NCBI GenBank assembly: GCA_021324885.1
Contig: JAJPIF010000008.1
Location: 1 to 64,000, forward strand
Origin: Pseudomonadota bacterium
GTDB taxonomy: Bacteria > Desulfobacterota > Binatia > Binatales > Binataceae
Length of the DNA: 64,000 nt
Direction: 5' to 3'
The notes beneath the pieces were generated by a model. The model was given only the letters and a program-made list of their open reading frames with translations. It made no database searches and was not told the DNA's origin. A program made the translations under genes and the position numbers. Shown here piece by piece: positions 8,117-16,681 of this stretch (position 1 is its first letter; the number at the start of each line of letters is the position of its first letter).

Positions 8117-9238
8117 ATGGTTGAAGCGCAGGGCAAGATTGCCCGCATCCGCGAGGAACTTAACGCCCGGTTTTTCGAGCGCAGCGAGTTGATCGACGGC
8201 GCTTTATGCGCGTTGTTGTCGGCGCAACACGTCCTGATCATCGGGCCGCCGGGAACCGCCAAGTCGATGCTGGCCGAGGAGCTGTGCCAGCGCATCGAAG
8301 GCGCCAACTATTTTCAATAGCTGCTCACCAAATTCACCACTCCCGAGGAGATCTTCGGCGCGGTCAGCCTCAAGGCACTGGAGAATGACGATTACCGCCG
8401 TGTCACGACGCACAAGCTGCCCGAAGCGCATATCGCGTTCCTCGACGAAATCTTCAAGGCCAATTCGTCGATCCTCAACGCGCTGCTGACTCTGATCAAC
8501 GAGCGCCTTTTCCATAACGGGCGCGAGCGCCTCAGCGTGCCGCTCATCACGATGTTCGGCGCGTCCAATGAACTGCCTGACGAAGAAGAGCTGACGGCGC
8601 TTTACGATCGCTTCATGCTGCGCTTCGTCGCCGACTATATCGGCGAGGACTTCCGCTTCCTCAAGATGCTGGAAGCGGCCCGCCCGGTGGATCGTACGCG
8701 GCTGGGTTTCGATGAACTCGAGCATCTACGCTCGACGGTAGCGGCAATTCCGATCCCGGCATCGGTATTACGCGCGATCGCCGATCTGAGGCGCGAGCTG
8801 GGGCGCCAGCAGATCGTGGCCTCGGACCGGCGCTACCGGATGTCGCTGGATCTGCTGCGCGCTCACGCCTTCCTGATGCAGCGCACGCAGGTGACCGAAG
8901 AAGATTTGCTCTTTTTGCAGCACGTCCTGTGGAAAGACCCGGAGGAGCGGGCCAAGGTCCGCGACACCATCCAGCATCTGATCAAGGGCTACGAGGAGGA
9001 AGCGCGCGAGCTTCTGATCCAGACCCAGGAACTGCAGGAATACGCCCAGCGGGAATGGGAGAGCGAGGAGATGCGCAAGCGGGCGCTCGTCGAGGCGCAC
9101 AGCAAAATCGCTAACATCCTGACCCGCTTCGATGCCCTGGTGCGCGACGCTTCGCAGGGCGGACGGCCGCTGGAGACGGTCGAGAACATGCGCACGCAGG
9201 TCAAGCGGATTCAGCAAACGATGCTGCGTCAGATCTGA
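8117..9238 (+). pseudogene. RavA/MoxR-type AAA+ ATPase interrupted by an amber codon
   Basis: A continuous frame from ATG 8117 (GGAGAGG six bases upstream) to TGA 9236 encodes a RavA-like MoxR ATPase, except for an in-frame TAG at 8318-8320 (codon 68). Everything else is intact: Walker A GPPGTAKS (43-50), the LLTKFTTPEEIFG stretch right after the stop, Walker B IAFLDEIFKA, sensor GASNELPDEEE, LYDRFMLR with the arginine finger region, and a C-terminal helical part rich in E, R and Q. The interrupted position is an aromatic (Tyr in E. coli RavA, AFEYLMTRF); TGG to TAG is one base change. No good restart codon lies just after the stop; the first in-frame ATG (8537) is past Walker B. It could be a young pseudogene, a readthrough gene or a sequence error. 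Downstream recO starts three bases after its stop. Confidence 0.75.
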
Positions 9239-9241
9239 TCC

Positions 9242-9997
9242 ATGCCGGTAGAGGAATGCAGCCCTGCGATCGTGCTGCGTACCCGCGACTATTCCGAGTC
9301 CGATCGCATCGTCACGCTGCTCACCCTGTACGCGGGCAAACTCGGCGGTATCGCCAAGGGCGCCAAGCAATCGCGCCGGCGTTTTGAGCGCAAGCTGGAA
9401 GTGTTCTCGCATGTGATGGTTTATTTCAAGCGCCGGCCACACGGGGAACTGGTCTTTATCACCCGGGCCGAAGCCGGCGACCTGCCGCCCTTCGATCTGA
9501 CCGATGACCTCGGCAAAATCGCGATTGGCAGCTACATGGTGGAACTGGCCGACGCGCTCAGCCGCGAAGAAGCGGAAAGCGCGGGAGCCTATCGCATCCT
9601 CGCGGCGTCGCTGGGCGCCGTCGCGCGTCACGGCGCCAGCCGCGCGCTGCGGCAGGCCTTCGAACTGAATCTACTGCGATGGGCCGGGTATCAACTGGAA
9701 TTCCAGCGCTGTCAGATTTGCGCGCGGGCGCCGGCTGAGAATGCCACCTCGTTTGTGTTCATCCCGTCCCACGGCGGGATTGTGTGCCAGCATTGCCGCG
9801 CCGGACAGACTGATACGTTTGTAGGATTAAGCGCGCCGAGTGTAGCCGCCCTGGCGCAACTCAACTCGATGCCGGTGGAAGCAGCATCCGGGGCTCAAGG
9901 CGCGGGGCGCGACGCCGAAGCCGCGCTGGCCCGCTTCATGGCCACCATCCTCGACCGCAAGCTGCGGTCAGTGGATTTCCTGCATCGATTCATGTGA
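9242..9997 (+). CDS. recO: DNA repair protein RecO
   Basis: A 251-residue RecO, the recombination mediator that binds ssDNA/SSB and works with RecR to load RecA. The N-terminal OB-fold is clear: AIVLRTRDYSESDRIVTLLT and LGGIAKGAKQSRRRFERKLE are family signatures. The C-terminal half has the zinc site, CQIC about residue 158 and CQHC about 181. It starts three bases after the stop of the interrupted ATPase, so translational coupling may have existed. Convergent with the crotonase gene. Confidence 0.92.
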   Translation: MPVEECSPAIVLRTRDYSESDRIVTLLTLYAGKLGGIAKGAKQSRRRFERKLEVFSHVMVYFKRRPHGELVFITRAEAGDLPPFDLTDDLGKIAIGSYMVELADALSREEAESAGAYRILAASLGAVARHGASRALRQAFELNLLRWAGYQLEFQRCQICARAPAENATSFVFIPSHGGIVCQHCRAGQTDTFVGLSAPSVAALAQLNSMPVEAASGAQGAGRDAEAALARFMATILDRKLRSVDFLHRFM

Positions 9998-10048
9998 CCC
10001 TTGCTCGTAACACAGGCCTCCGTGGCGGCGTCTTTGCGGCAATCCGCT

Positions 10049-10852
10049 TTACTTCAAAGCCCGAAAATTGGGACGGCGCTTCTCGACGAACGCGCGGGTC
10101 GCCTCGCGATGCTGCGGTGTGGTGAAGGTGACCGCCTCCAAAGCTGCGGACGCGTCGAGTACCTGATGGAGCTGTTTCCTGATCAGTTTGTTGATCGACT
10201 GCTTGGTCCATCGGATCGCCCAGCGCGGACCGTCGGCCAGCTCCCGGGCGATTTCCCTCGCCTTGGGCATCACTTCAGCCGCTGGCAGGGCGTAATTCAC
10301 CAGGCCCAGGCGGGCCGCTTCGGCGCCCTTGATCAGATTGCCGCGCATCAGAAATTCCTTGGCCCGATTGGACCCGATCAGCGGCGGCCAGATCACCGCT
10401 CCTCCGTCGCCCGCGACCACTCCAATACGTACGTGAGTGTCGGCCAGACGCGCGGTTTCCGACGCGATCTGGATATCGCAGAACAGCGCGATAGTGGCGC
10501 CCAGCCCGATCGCGTCGCCGTTGATCGCCGCGATGATCGGCTGCTGCACATCGAGAATATCGTTGAGCAGTTGACCCGGATCGCGCGGATTCATGGGAAA
10601 ATCGCGGGCCGCATCGGCGCTGCGCGCGTCCATCCCCTTGACGTCGCCACCCGCGCAAAACGCGCGCCCGGCTCCGGTCAGGATGATCGCGTCGATCTCC
10701 TCGTCGCCCGACAAATCCCGAAACAACGTATCGAAGTCCGCGCCCATTTCGTCGTTTACGGCGTTGAGTGAGTCGGGCCGGTTAAGCGTCACCGTCGCCA
10801 CCCCATTGTCTTTTTCGATCAGGACGGCTTTGTACTTGTTGTAATCGGTCAT
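10049..10852 (-). CDS. Enoyl-CoA hydratase/isomerase (crotonase) family protein, non-canonical active site
   Basis: A 267-residue crotonase-fold protein. The CoA/oxyanion-hole region AFCAGGDVKGM and the second oxyanion segment (GDAIGLGAT) are present. The two glutamates of true enoyl-CoA hydratases (E144 and E164 of rat ECH) are replaced: GLGATIALFCDI has Thr at the first place and ADTHVRIG has His at the second. An Asp follows in VVAGDGGAVIW. So another crotonase reaction (isomerase, hydrolase, dehalogenase-like) is more likely than plain hydration. GGAG lies about nine bases before the ATG. It is followed on the same strand by nothing close; the GST gene lies upstream at 10920, so the two may be one unit. 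Confidence 0.82.
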   Translation of the reverse strand: MTDYNKYKAVLIEKDNGVATVTLNRPDSLNAVNDEMGADFDTLFRDLSGDEEIDAIILTGAGRAFCAGGDVKGMDARSADAARDFPMNPRDPGQLLNDILDVQQPIIAAINGDAIGLGATIALFCDIQIASETARLADTHVRIGVVAGDGGAVIWPPLIGSNRAKEFLMRGNLIKGAEAARLGLVNYALPAAEVMPKAREIARELADGPRWAIRWTKQSINKLIRKQLHQVLDASAALEAVTFTTPQHREATRAFVEKRRPNFRALK

Positions 10853-10919
10853 CGCCGATGCTCCTTCGATGCTGTCGCCGGCCTGGCGCAGGGGGCAAGG
10901 TCAGGACGCGCAGCAAACC

Positions 10920-11570
10920 TCAGCCGCGAATCTTCGCCTTAGCCGCCATCGGATGCAGACTGGCAGCGGCGCTGGGACGCGCGGCCACGCGCTCCATCCA
11001 TCCGGGCAGCCATTTGGCGTCGGGCGGCAGCTTGCGTCCGACCGAACGGGCGAAATCCAGCGCGCAGTACAGGATGATGTCGGCAATCGTGAAGCGGTCG
11101 CCGACGATAAACTGCTTGCCGTTCATCAGTCCGTCCAGCCACATCAGGCGCTCCTGTACCAGGTCCTTGAGTCCCTGCGCTGCTTCGGGCAGCACCTTGA
11201 TGCGATCCTTGAACATGCCGATCCCTTCGCCATAACGGAAGGAATTATAGACGTGCTCGGTGATGTTCAATTCGACGCGACGCTGCCATTGGCGGGTCTC
11301 GGCGCGCTCCTCCGGAGTTTTGCCGATCAGCGGCGGGTCGGGAAACTTCTCCTCCAGGTACTCGAAAATCGCGACGGTCTCGCCCAGGCATTTGCCGTTG
11401 TCAAGCTCCAGCGCGGGCACCTGTCCGCCGGGATTGCGCTCGGTGTACGGCGGCTTGCGGTTCTCCGCGCCCATCAGATCGACCGGCTTGGTCGGGATGG
11501 TAATTCCCTTTTCCGCCAGATACATACGGGCCGCGCGGGGATTGGGGCCGAGGGCGTCGTAAAGCTGCAT
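10920..11570 (-). CDS. Glutathione S-transferase family protein
   Basis: A 216-residue cytosolic GST. The N-terminal thioredoxin-like domain (MQLYDALGPNPRAARMYLAEK) has the glutathione-binding NPGGQVPALELDNG and the ETVAIFEYLEEKFP motif with the conserved Glu. The all-helical C-terminal domain includes FTIADIILYCAL, the usual N-capping/hydrophobic-staple region. It may detoxify electrophiles or take part in degradation; the substrate is unknown. AGGAGA precedes the ATG. The crotonase gene is 67 bp downstream on the same strand. A divergent oxidase gene begins at 11763. Confidence 0.88.
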   Translation of the reverse strand: MQLYDALGPNPRAARMYLAEKGITIPTKPVDLMGAENRKPPYTERNPGGQVPALELDNGKCLGETVAIFEYLEEKFPDPPLIGKTPEERAETRQWQRRVELNITEHVYNSFRYGEGIGMFKDRIKVLPEAAQGLKDLVQERLMWLDGLMNGKQFIVGDRFTIADIILYCALDFARSVGRKLPPDAKWLPGWMERVAARPSAAASLHPMAAKAKIRG

Positions 11571-11762
11571 GGGATGGTTCTCCTGCTGGCGTTGATGGCT
11601 GCACTATAGAATACGGCGGGGATTACGAAAACTGTTCCTGCCAAATCAAGCACGGGATCGTTTCGGAGGCTGGTTTTGGCGCCCCGCTGCATGGTTAAAT
11701 CCGGCCCAACGGCGGGCATTGAGGCCCGCCCAACTGTAGCGGGTTGGCACGAGGAAGCATCG

Positions 11763-12848
11763 ATGGCCGAATCAATCGAAGATCGTTTTCAGACTCTGCA
11801 TGAGTTTGTCAGAGCCGCGCGCAGCAAGCTTGACCGCAATGTCTGGGATTACCTGGTTGGAGGCGCGGAGACCGAGACCACGCTGGCGCGCAATCGCCAG
11901 GCGCTGGATTCGATCGCGTTGCGCCCGCGCGTGCTGCGCGACGTTTCCCATATCGACAGCACCAGCAGTTTCCTGGGCAAGCCGCTGCGTATCCCGGTGC
12001 TGATGGCGCCGGTGGGTGCGCTGCAACTGTTCGAGCCGGGCGGCGCCGGCACCGCCGGCGAAGCTGCGCGCAGTTTCGGCATTGGGATGCTGGTCAGCTC
12101 GGGCACGCTGCCCAATCTTGAGACCACTGCACAAAAAGCTGACGGGGCATTGAAGATATTCCAGCTCTACACCCGCGGCGACGAAGGTTACGTCGAGGAC
12201 CATTTCCGCCGCGCGCTCGACTGCGGCTACGACGCACTATGCCTTACGGTCGATACCGCTTACTTGAGCCGGCGCGAACGCGACATCGCCAAACGCTACG
12301 GACTGGTCCGACGCACGGGACCAGGATACGGCTTCCAGGCGCAGATGAGTTGGCGCGATGTCGATCGATGGCGCGGCAAGTTCCCCGCGCCCTTCATTCT
12401 CAAAGGCATCGCCACGGTCGAAGACGCGCTGATCGCGCTGGAGCACGGCATCGAATGCATCTACGTTTCCAATCACGGCGGGCGCCAGCTCGATCATGGG
12501 CTGGGCTCGATGGAGGTGCTGCCCGAAATCGTCGAAGCAGTGGGAGGGCGCGCGCGTATCCTGGTTGACGGATGCATCTGCCGCGGCAGCGACGTCATCA
12601 AGGCAATCGCGCTGGGCGCCGACGCGGTCGTAGTCGGGCGGCTTTACGTGTACGGGCTGGCTGCCGCGGGCGCGGCCGGAATCGTCCGCGTGATGGAAAT
12701 CCTGGAAGAGGAGATCCATATCTGCATGGGCCTGCTGGGTGTCACCAAACTCGCTGAACTGGACAAGTCCTATGTCCGCGCTGCCAAACCCATCGCAACC
12801 CCGCACGTCCACAGCGCCTTCCCGCTGCTCGACGCGCCCGGCTACTGA
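11763..12848 (+). CDS. FMN-dependent alpha-hydroxy-acid oxidizing protein (lactate/glycolate oxidase family)
   Basis: A 361-residue TIM-barrel flavoenzyme of the lactate dehydrogenase/glycolate oxidase family, oxidising L-2-hydroxy acids to 2-oxo acids. Seen in order: DYLVGGAETETTLARNR (N-terminal substrate Tyr region), PVLMAPVGALQLFEPGG, LVSSGTL, FQLYTRGD, LTVDTAYLSRRERD, the FMN lysine in FILKGIATVEDA, the catalytic His and Arg in SNHGGRQLDHG, and the phosphate-binding LVDGCICRGSDVIKA, where many relatives have DGGIRRG. Electron acceptor (oxygen or a quinone/cytochrome) is not determined. GAGGAAG lies eight bases before the ATG at 11763; an open extension upstream to 11676 has no family similarity. 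Confidence 0.88.
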   Translation: MAESIEDRFQTLHEFVRAARSKLDRNVWDYLVGGAETETTLARNRQALDSIALRPRVLRDVSHIDSTSSFLGKPLRIPVLMAPVGALQLFEPGGAGTAGEAARSFGIGMLVSSGTLPNLETTAQKADGALKIFQLYTRGDEGYVEDHFRRALDCGYDALCLTVDTAYLSRRERDIAKRYGLVRRTGPGYGFQAQMSWRDVDRWRGKFPAPFILKGIATVEDALIALEHGIECIYVSNHGGRQLDHGLGSMEVLPEIVEAVGGRARILVDGCICRGSDVIKAIALGADAVVVGRLYVYGLAAAGAAGIVRVMEILEEEIHICMGLLGVTKLAELDKSYVRAAKPIATPHVHSAFPLLDAPGY

Positions 12849-13015
12849 CGCAAAGCGCGTGTCCGGCGACCGGTTTGGTTTCCTTTTGATCCGAAATCTC
12901 CTGACCACCACAAGAAAGCCGCCATCGATACCGGCAAAAGCTGACCTGCCGTTAAGATGGAGCGAGTTTTCTCGTCAAGCCAGTTGGCACGACATGGTGT
13001 ATTTTTGTCGTTGGC

Positions 13016-13828
13016 TCATTGAGGCGGAGCCGGGTTGGGACAGTCGTTTGTATTCGGATATGCGTAGCTGGTTGATTCTGCTGCCGCGCCCGAGAAGCCT
13101 GGACATCCGTCCGCTGGCGTGTTGCAGGGGTCCGCATGCGGGAGCGCACTCAGATAAGCGTAAATGGCCTTGAGGTCGCGGTCCGTCAGGCTGTGATACG
13201 TGGGCCATGGCATCACTTGAAGCACGGGAGTGTGCGGTCCAAGCGAACAGATCGGATCCGAGGTATCCTTTTCGCAATGAATATCTTCGCCGGTGCGCAT
13301 GACGGTTATGAAATCGCTTTCAGTGAGCCCTTCCGGAAGACCGGTTGAATCCGGCGTTATGTTGCGCGCCATGAAAGGTCCGAAGCACTGACCGCCGGCG
13401 AGGTAATGAGCAACGTTAAAATTCGCTGAGAGCTGGGCGGAGGTACTCTGCGACGACCCCGTTGGTCGGAAAGGATCGCCCGCCGATGGATTGGAGCCTG
13501 CGCTATCGCCTGGTGGCAGAAACTGTGGAAACGTGTGGCATCCACTGCAGTCGCCGGCGGCGTTGACCAGGTAGCTTCCCAGCCCTACCAGATCATGGTT
13601 TTTGCCCTTGAGGTTCAATTGGCTTTCAGGAATTGGCGAAATGTCAAAGCCCTGCTGGACATACGACGAGGAGATGGCATTTGAGCCCGTGCCGGATTCA
13701 GCCAATGATTGAGGCCCGCCCCAGACCGGCTTCGAGACGAAGAAGATTGCGATGATAGTCAGTGCAAAAAGCCGAGCACATTTGGCGTCCAGATTACGCG
13801 ACCGGAGAGACACGAATGTTGCACTCAT
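13016..13828 (-). CDS. Exported cytochrome c family protein
   Basis: A 270-residue protein with a signal peptide (hydrophobic about 20-35, then KPVWGG) and one heme c motif, CSGCH, in YLVNAAGDCSGCHTFPQF. A distal methionine ligand is plausible in the VLQVMPWPTYHSLTDRDLKAIYAYLSAL segment, typical of the last helix of class I cytochromes c and of the cytochrome subunits of alcohol/aldehyde dehydrogenases. Several extra cysteines near the C-terminus (CNTPADGCPG, NDCPNP) may form disulfides. No dehydrogenase partner is adjacent, although the alpha-hydroxyacid oxidase gene ends 170 bp away on the other strand. Electron transfer in the periplasm is the likely role. Confidence 0.82.
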   Translation of the reverse strand: MSATFVSLRSRNLDAKCARLFALTIIAIFFVSKPVWGGPQSLAESGTGSNAISSSYVQQGFDISPIPESQLNLKGKNHDLVGLGSYLVNAAGDCSGCHTFPQFLPPGDSAGSNPSAGDPFRPTGSSQSTSAQLSANFNVAHYLAGGQCFGPFMARNITPDSTGLPEGLTESDFITVMRTGEDIHCEKDTSDPICSLGPHTPVLQVMPWPTYHSLTDRDLKAIYAYLSALPHADPCNTPADGCPGFSGAAAESTSYAYPNTNDCPNPAPPQ

Positions 13829-13973
13829 TTCCCCTCTGTTTCTCCTTTCGGGCTGTTATAGCGAAAGATGGAGTTAGAGCGCGGCATTGTCAAGGTGAAA
13901 GGCAGGCCGCGCGTCGTCCCGCCCAGTGATACAGTCGTATTACGCGGCAATCGTATCGCGGGAGTTTGTGACC

Positions 13974-14600
13974 ATGAAGGACCAGTTTCAGGACAAACCC
14001 ATTGATGAGCACGATTGGCATTCGCGCGAATACGTGAACTATTGGATCGAGAGCGATATCACGCGCGACGAGGAGCGGCGTCCGATTCTGAGGCGGATGC
14101 TCGCACTGGCACCCTTCTCGCGCGAGGCGCCAATTACCGTTTTGGATGTGGGCGCGGGATATGGCGTGGTAAGCGAGGAGGTGCTGAGGGCCTTTCCACG
14201 TGCGCATTTGACGCTTCAGGATTACTCCGAGTTGATGTTCGAACACGCGCACCGGCGGCTGGCCGGACTGTCGCCATTCACGTCGTACGTGCTGGCGGAC
14301 TTGCGCGATCCGGCGTGGTCGAGCAAGGTCGGCGGTCCCTTCGATCTGGTGGTATCCGGCCTGGCCATCCACAATCTTGAAGTGGAAGCGCTGATCAAAA
14401 AGTGTTACGGGGTCATCCGCGGACTGCTGCGTTCAGGCGGACTTTTCCTTGATTACGATCTGTTCGGACTGACTGCGGGCGGCGTTGACACACATTCCAA
14501 GTGGCTGCACGAAGCGGGGTTCGCGCAGATCCAGAACATCTGGGAGCATCACCCAGCGGCAGCGATCGCAGCGTGGCTTCCCGCATCAAAGAAACTTTGA
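13974..14600 (+). CDS. Class I SAM-dependent methyltransferase
   Basis: A 208-residue methyltransferase. Motif I is VLDVGAGYGVVSEEVL; LTLQDYSELMFEHAHRRL follows with the acidic residue that holds the SAM ribose; motif IV-like FDLVVSGLAIHNLE and the post-motif LLRSGGLFLDYDLFG are typical. The substrate is unknown. GGGAG lies about nine bases before the ATG at 13974; an upstream ATG at 13926 would add 16 residues. It is divergent from the cytochrome c gene and has no partner on its strand. Confidence 0.8.
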   Translation: MKDQFQDKPIDEHDWHSREYVNYWIESDITRDEERRPILRRMLALAPFSREAPITVLDVGAGYGVVSEEVLRAFPRAHLTLQDYSELMFEHAHRRLAGLSPFTSYVLADLRDPAWSSKVGGPFDLVVSGLAIHNLEVEALIKKCYGVIRGLLRSGGLFLDYDLFGLTAGGVDTHSKWLHEAGFAQIQNIWEHHPAAAIAAWLPASKKL

Positions 14601-14670
14601 TGACTTCGCGAATCGGGGGCGGCGATTCCACCGCGGTCCGATCGATTCGAACTTCAGGACCCGGACAGAC

Positions 14671-15387
14671 CTAGAACGTGGTTTCAGCCTCCTTCTTCTT
14701 ACGGCGCTGGATATAGCCGTCCTGCACGGCGCCATAGAGATCGACAGCGTAGCGGTCGACGTCCTCGAACAGTTGGAGGTTAAGCGAGCGGTAGTTAATC
14801 GCCGATCCCGCGGTGGCGCCCGCCTCGGCCGCGAAGGAAATCCACCATGTAAGGGTATAGTTCATCGGATTCATGGAACCATCCGCCACTCTGCCGACGG
14901 TGTCACGGACCGTGGACGGCCCGAAAAACGGCAGCACCAGGTAGGGTCCCATGGGCACGCCGTAATGTCCCAAGGTCAGGCCGAAGTCCTCGTCATGTTC
15001 CTTGAGCCCGAACCATGGATCGGCAACATCGAAAAACCCGGCTCCGCCCAGAGTACTGTTGATCAGAAAACGGCCGGCTTCCGATCCGGCATGGACGAAT
15101 TTGAGCTGAAACAGGTTATTGGCGAAGCGTGGAATAACGCCGACGTTGTCCCAGAAATTGCCGATATGAATGCGCACGTTTTCGGGCAGGACATCGGCGT
15201 AACCGGTGGCGACCGGACGCAGAACATACTTGTCCAGTTTTAGATTGAACCAGAACATTTTCTCGTTAAAGGGGGCAAACGGATCGCTATAGGCTTCGGA
15301 AGTCGGCTGATCCATCGGTCCGGCGGCCAGCGCTCCGGTAGTACCCAAAATCAGGAACAGGAGCGTGGCGATCAGAATGTTTTTCAC
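14671..15387 (-). CDS. mlaA: MlaA/VacJ family outer membrane lipid-asymmetry protein
   Basis: A 238-residue MlaA protein that takes mislocalised phospholipid from the outer leaflet of the outer membrane and hands it to MlaC. Family marks are YSDPFAPFNEKMFWFNLKLD, ANNLFQLKFVHAGSEAGRFLINSTLGGAGFFDVA, and DFGLTLGHYGVPMGPYLVLPFFGPSTVRDTVG. Unlike E. coli MlaA there is no lipobox cysteine: the signal peptide ends GALAAG and has no Cys, so it is processed by signal peptidase I or remains anchored. It is the last gene of the mla cluster, 132 bp after mlaC. Confidence 0.9.
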   Translation of the reverse strand: MKNILIATLLFLILGTTGALAAGPMDQPTSEAYSDPFAPFNEKMFWFNLKLDKYVLRPVATGYADVLPENVRIHIGNFWDNVGVIPRFANNLFQLKFVHAGSEAGRFLINSTLGGAGFFDVADPWFGLKEHDEDFGLTLGHYGVPMGPYLVLPFFGPSTVRDTVGRVADGSMNPMNYTLTWWISFAAEAGATAGSAINYRSLNLQLFEDVDRYAVDLYGAVQDGYIQRRKKKEAETTF

Positions 15388-15519
15388 TTGTGTAATCTCC
15401 AGTTCGATAAAGCCGCCAACTTTACCTTTTACAACACACGCCCTTTTCGATCAAAAGTCGCGCCTATAGACCGCCAAGGCCAAATCGAAAGCGATCTGCG
15501 CTGTCGCGCAGTGTCTCTG

Positions 15520-16200
15520 TCAAGAACCGGCATCGAGGGACTGTTCCTTGTTTTTGATCAGGGTGATCAGCTCGTTGTAGCCCTTGTCCGTCATGATCCG
15601 GTGAAACTGTGCCCTGTAGTTTCCCACCAGGCTGATATTGTCGATAAGCACGTCATAAACTCTCCAGGTGCCGTTTTCGTTTTTCAAGCGGTAGTCGATG
15701 GAGATCGCGTCTCCACCCGAGGGGATGATGTTGGTGTAGACCTCGGCGTAATCGCCGTTGCGCGTTTGCTTGACATATTCGATTTTCTGGCCGTTGTAGC
15801 CTTCAATTTTGCCCATGTAGGAGGCTTCGAGCAGGCGCGTGAATACGGTCACAAACTGTTGGCGCTGGGCCGGAGAAAGATTGCGCCAATCATAGCCCAT
15901 CGCCGAACGCGACATCTCGGCGAAATCGAAACGCGGCGCCACCACGGCGCGCAATCTGTCGCGCTCGGCGGAGGGCGCCGACTTATACTGCGGATTGCCG
16001 ACGATCGCCAATACCTGATCGACCGTATCTTTTACCGCGGCCATGGGACTGGCGTCCGCGGCTATAGCGGCGCGCCCCGAGGCCAGAATCAATACCGCGA
16101 TGGCGGCGGCCAGGGACGATTTCAGAACGACGTTATCGGACCGACGGGACCGGTTTGGATGCGCCTGGGTCGCCGATAGCTGGAGGGCTCTGAAGTCCAT
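15520..16200 (-). CDS. mlaC: MlaC-type periplasmic phospholipid-binding protein
   Basis: The Ttg2D/MlaC family shuttle that carries phospholipid across the periplasm between MlaA and the MlaFED complex. After an export signal (KSSLAAAIAVLILASGRAAIA) come the typical VVAPRFDFAEMSRSAMGYDWRNLSPAQRQQFVTVF and YRLKNENGTWRVYDVLIDNISLVGNYRAQF. I start at ATG 16200, which has AAGGA five to six bases upstream; the GTG at 16218 is an alternative. Either way the gene overlaps the 3' end of mlaD by more than 60 bp and the signal peptide has an unusually long basic N-tail. Confidence 0.88.
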   Translation of the reverse strand: MDFRALQLSATQAHPNRSRRSDNVVLKSSLAAAIAVLILASGRAAIAADASPMAAVKDTVDQVLAIVGNPQYKSAPSAERDRLRAVVAPRFDFAEMSRSAMGYDWRNLSPAQRQQFVTVFTRLLEASYMGKIEGYNGQKIEYVKQTRNGDYAEVYTNIIPSGGDAISIDYRLKNENGTWRVYDVLIDNISLVGNYRAQFHRIMTDKGYNELITLIKNKEQSLDAGS

Positions 16201-16681
16201 CAGTTCCTTTTTCCTCACTTTGCTTTTTGCTGCCGGTGGTTCCCATATTATTGATTAATTGGCCGATCGCATCTTCCAGAACGAAAGCCGATTCGGTTTG
16301 CCGGATAGTCGCGCCATTGGCCAGCATTTTCTCACTGGGACCAAGAGAAATTGAAACGTACTTGTCGCCGATGATGCCCAAGGTACGAATCGCCGCGATC
16401 GCGTCTTCATCCACCTGCACGCCGCTGTGAATGCTCATTTTTACCCGCGCCCGGTCGTCCTTCAACGAAATTGCGTCCACCTTGCCCACCTGAACGCCGG
16501 CGATTTCCACGTTGTCGCCAACTTTAAGTCCGGCGATATTGTCGAAGTTCGCATAAAGCACGTATCCAGACGGCGCGAAGATGCTGATTTGGCCCAGTCG
16601 AAAACAGAGGTAAGCCAAAGCTGCCAGTCCGGCCAGGGCAAAGAGGCCTACGATAAATTGCGTGGTGCGGCTTGCGTACAT
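16133..16681 (-). CDS. mlaD: MlaD-type MCE domain protein
   Basis: A 182-residue single-MCE protein: one N-terminal membrane helix (about 8-30), then the MCE domain with GYVLYANFDNIAGLKVGDNVEIAGVQVGKV, the usual core of MlaD. MlaD forms a hexameric ring on the inner membrane that binds phospholipid and sits on MlaE. The C-terminal part (VLEDAIGQLINNM and a polar tail) matches other MlaD proteins. The start codon shares one base with the mlaF stop (TGATG), so translation is coupled. Confidence 0.9.
   Translation of the reverse strand: MYASRTTQFIVGLFALAGLAALAYLCFRLGQISIFAPSGYVLYANFDNIAGLKVGDNVEIAGVQVGKVDAISLKDDRARVKMSIHSGVQVDEDAIAAIRTLGIIGDKYVSISLGPSEKMLANGATIRQTESAFVLEDAIGQLINNMGTTGSKKQSEEKGTDGLQSPPAIGDPGASKPVPSVR

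Noticed and set aside
8318-8320. Amber as pyrrolysine codon
   Set aside because: The family has an aromatic residue here, the protein is not a methylamine methyltransferase, and other genes use TAG as a normal stop.
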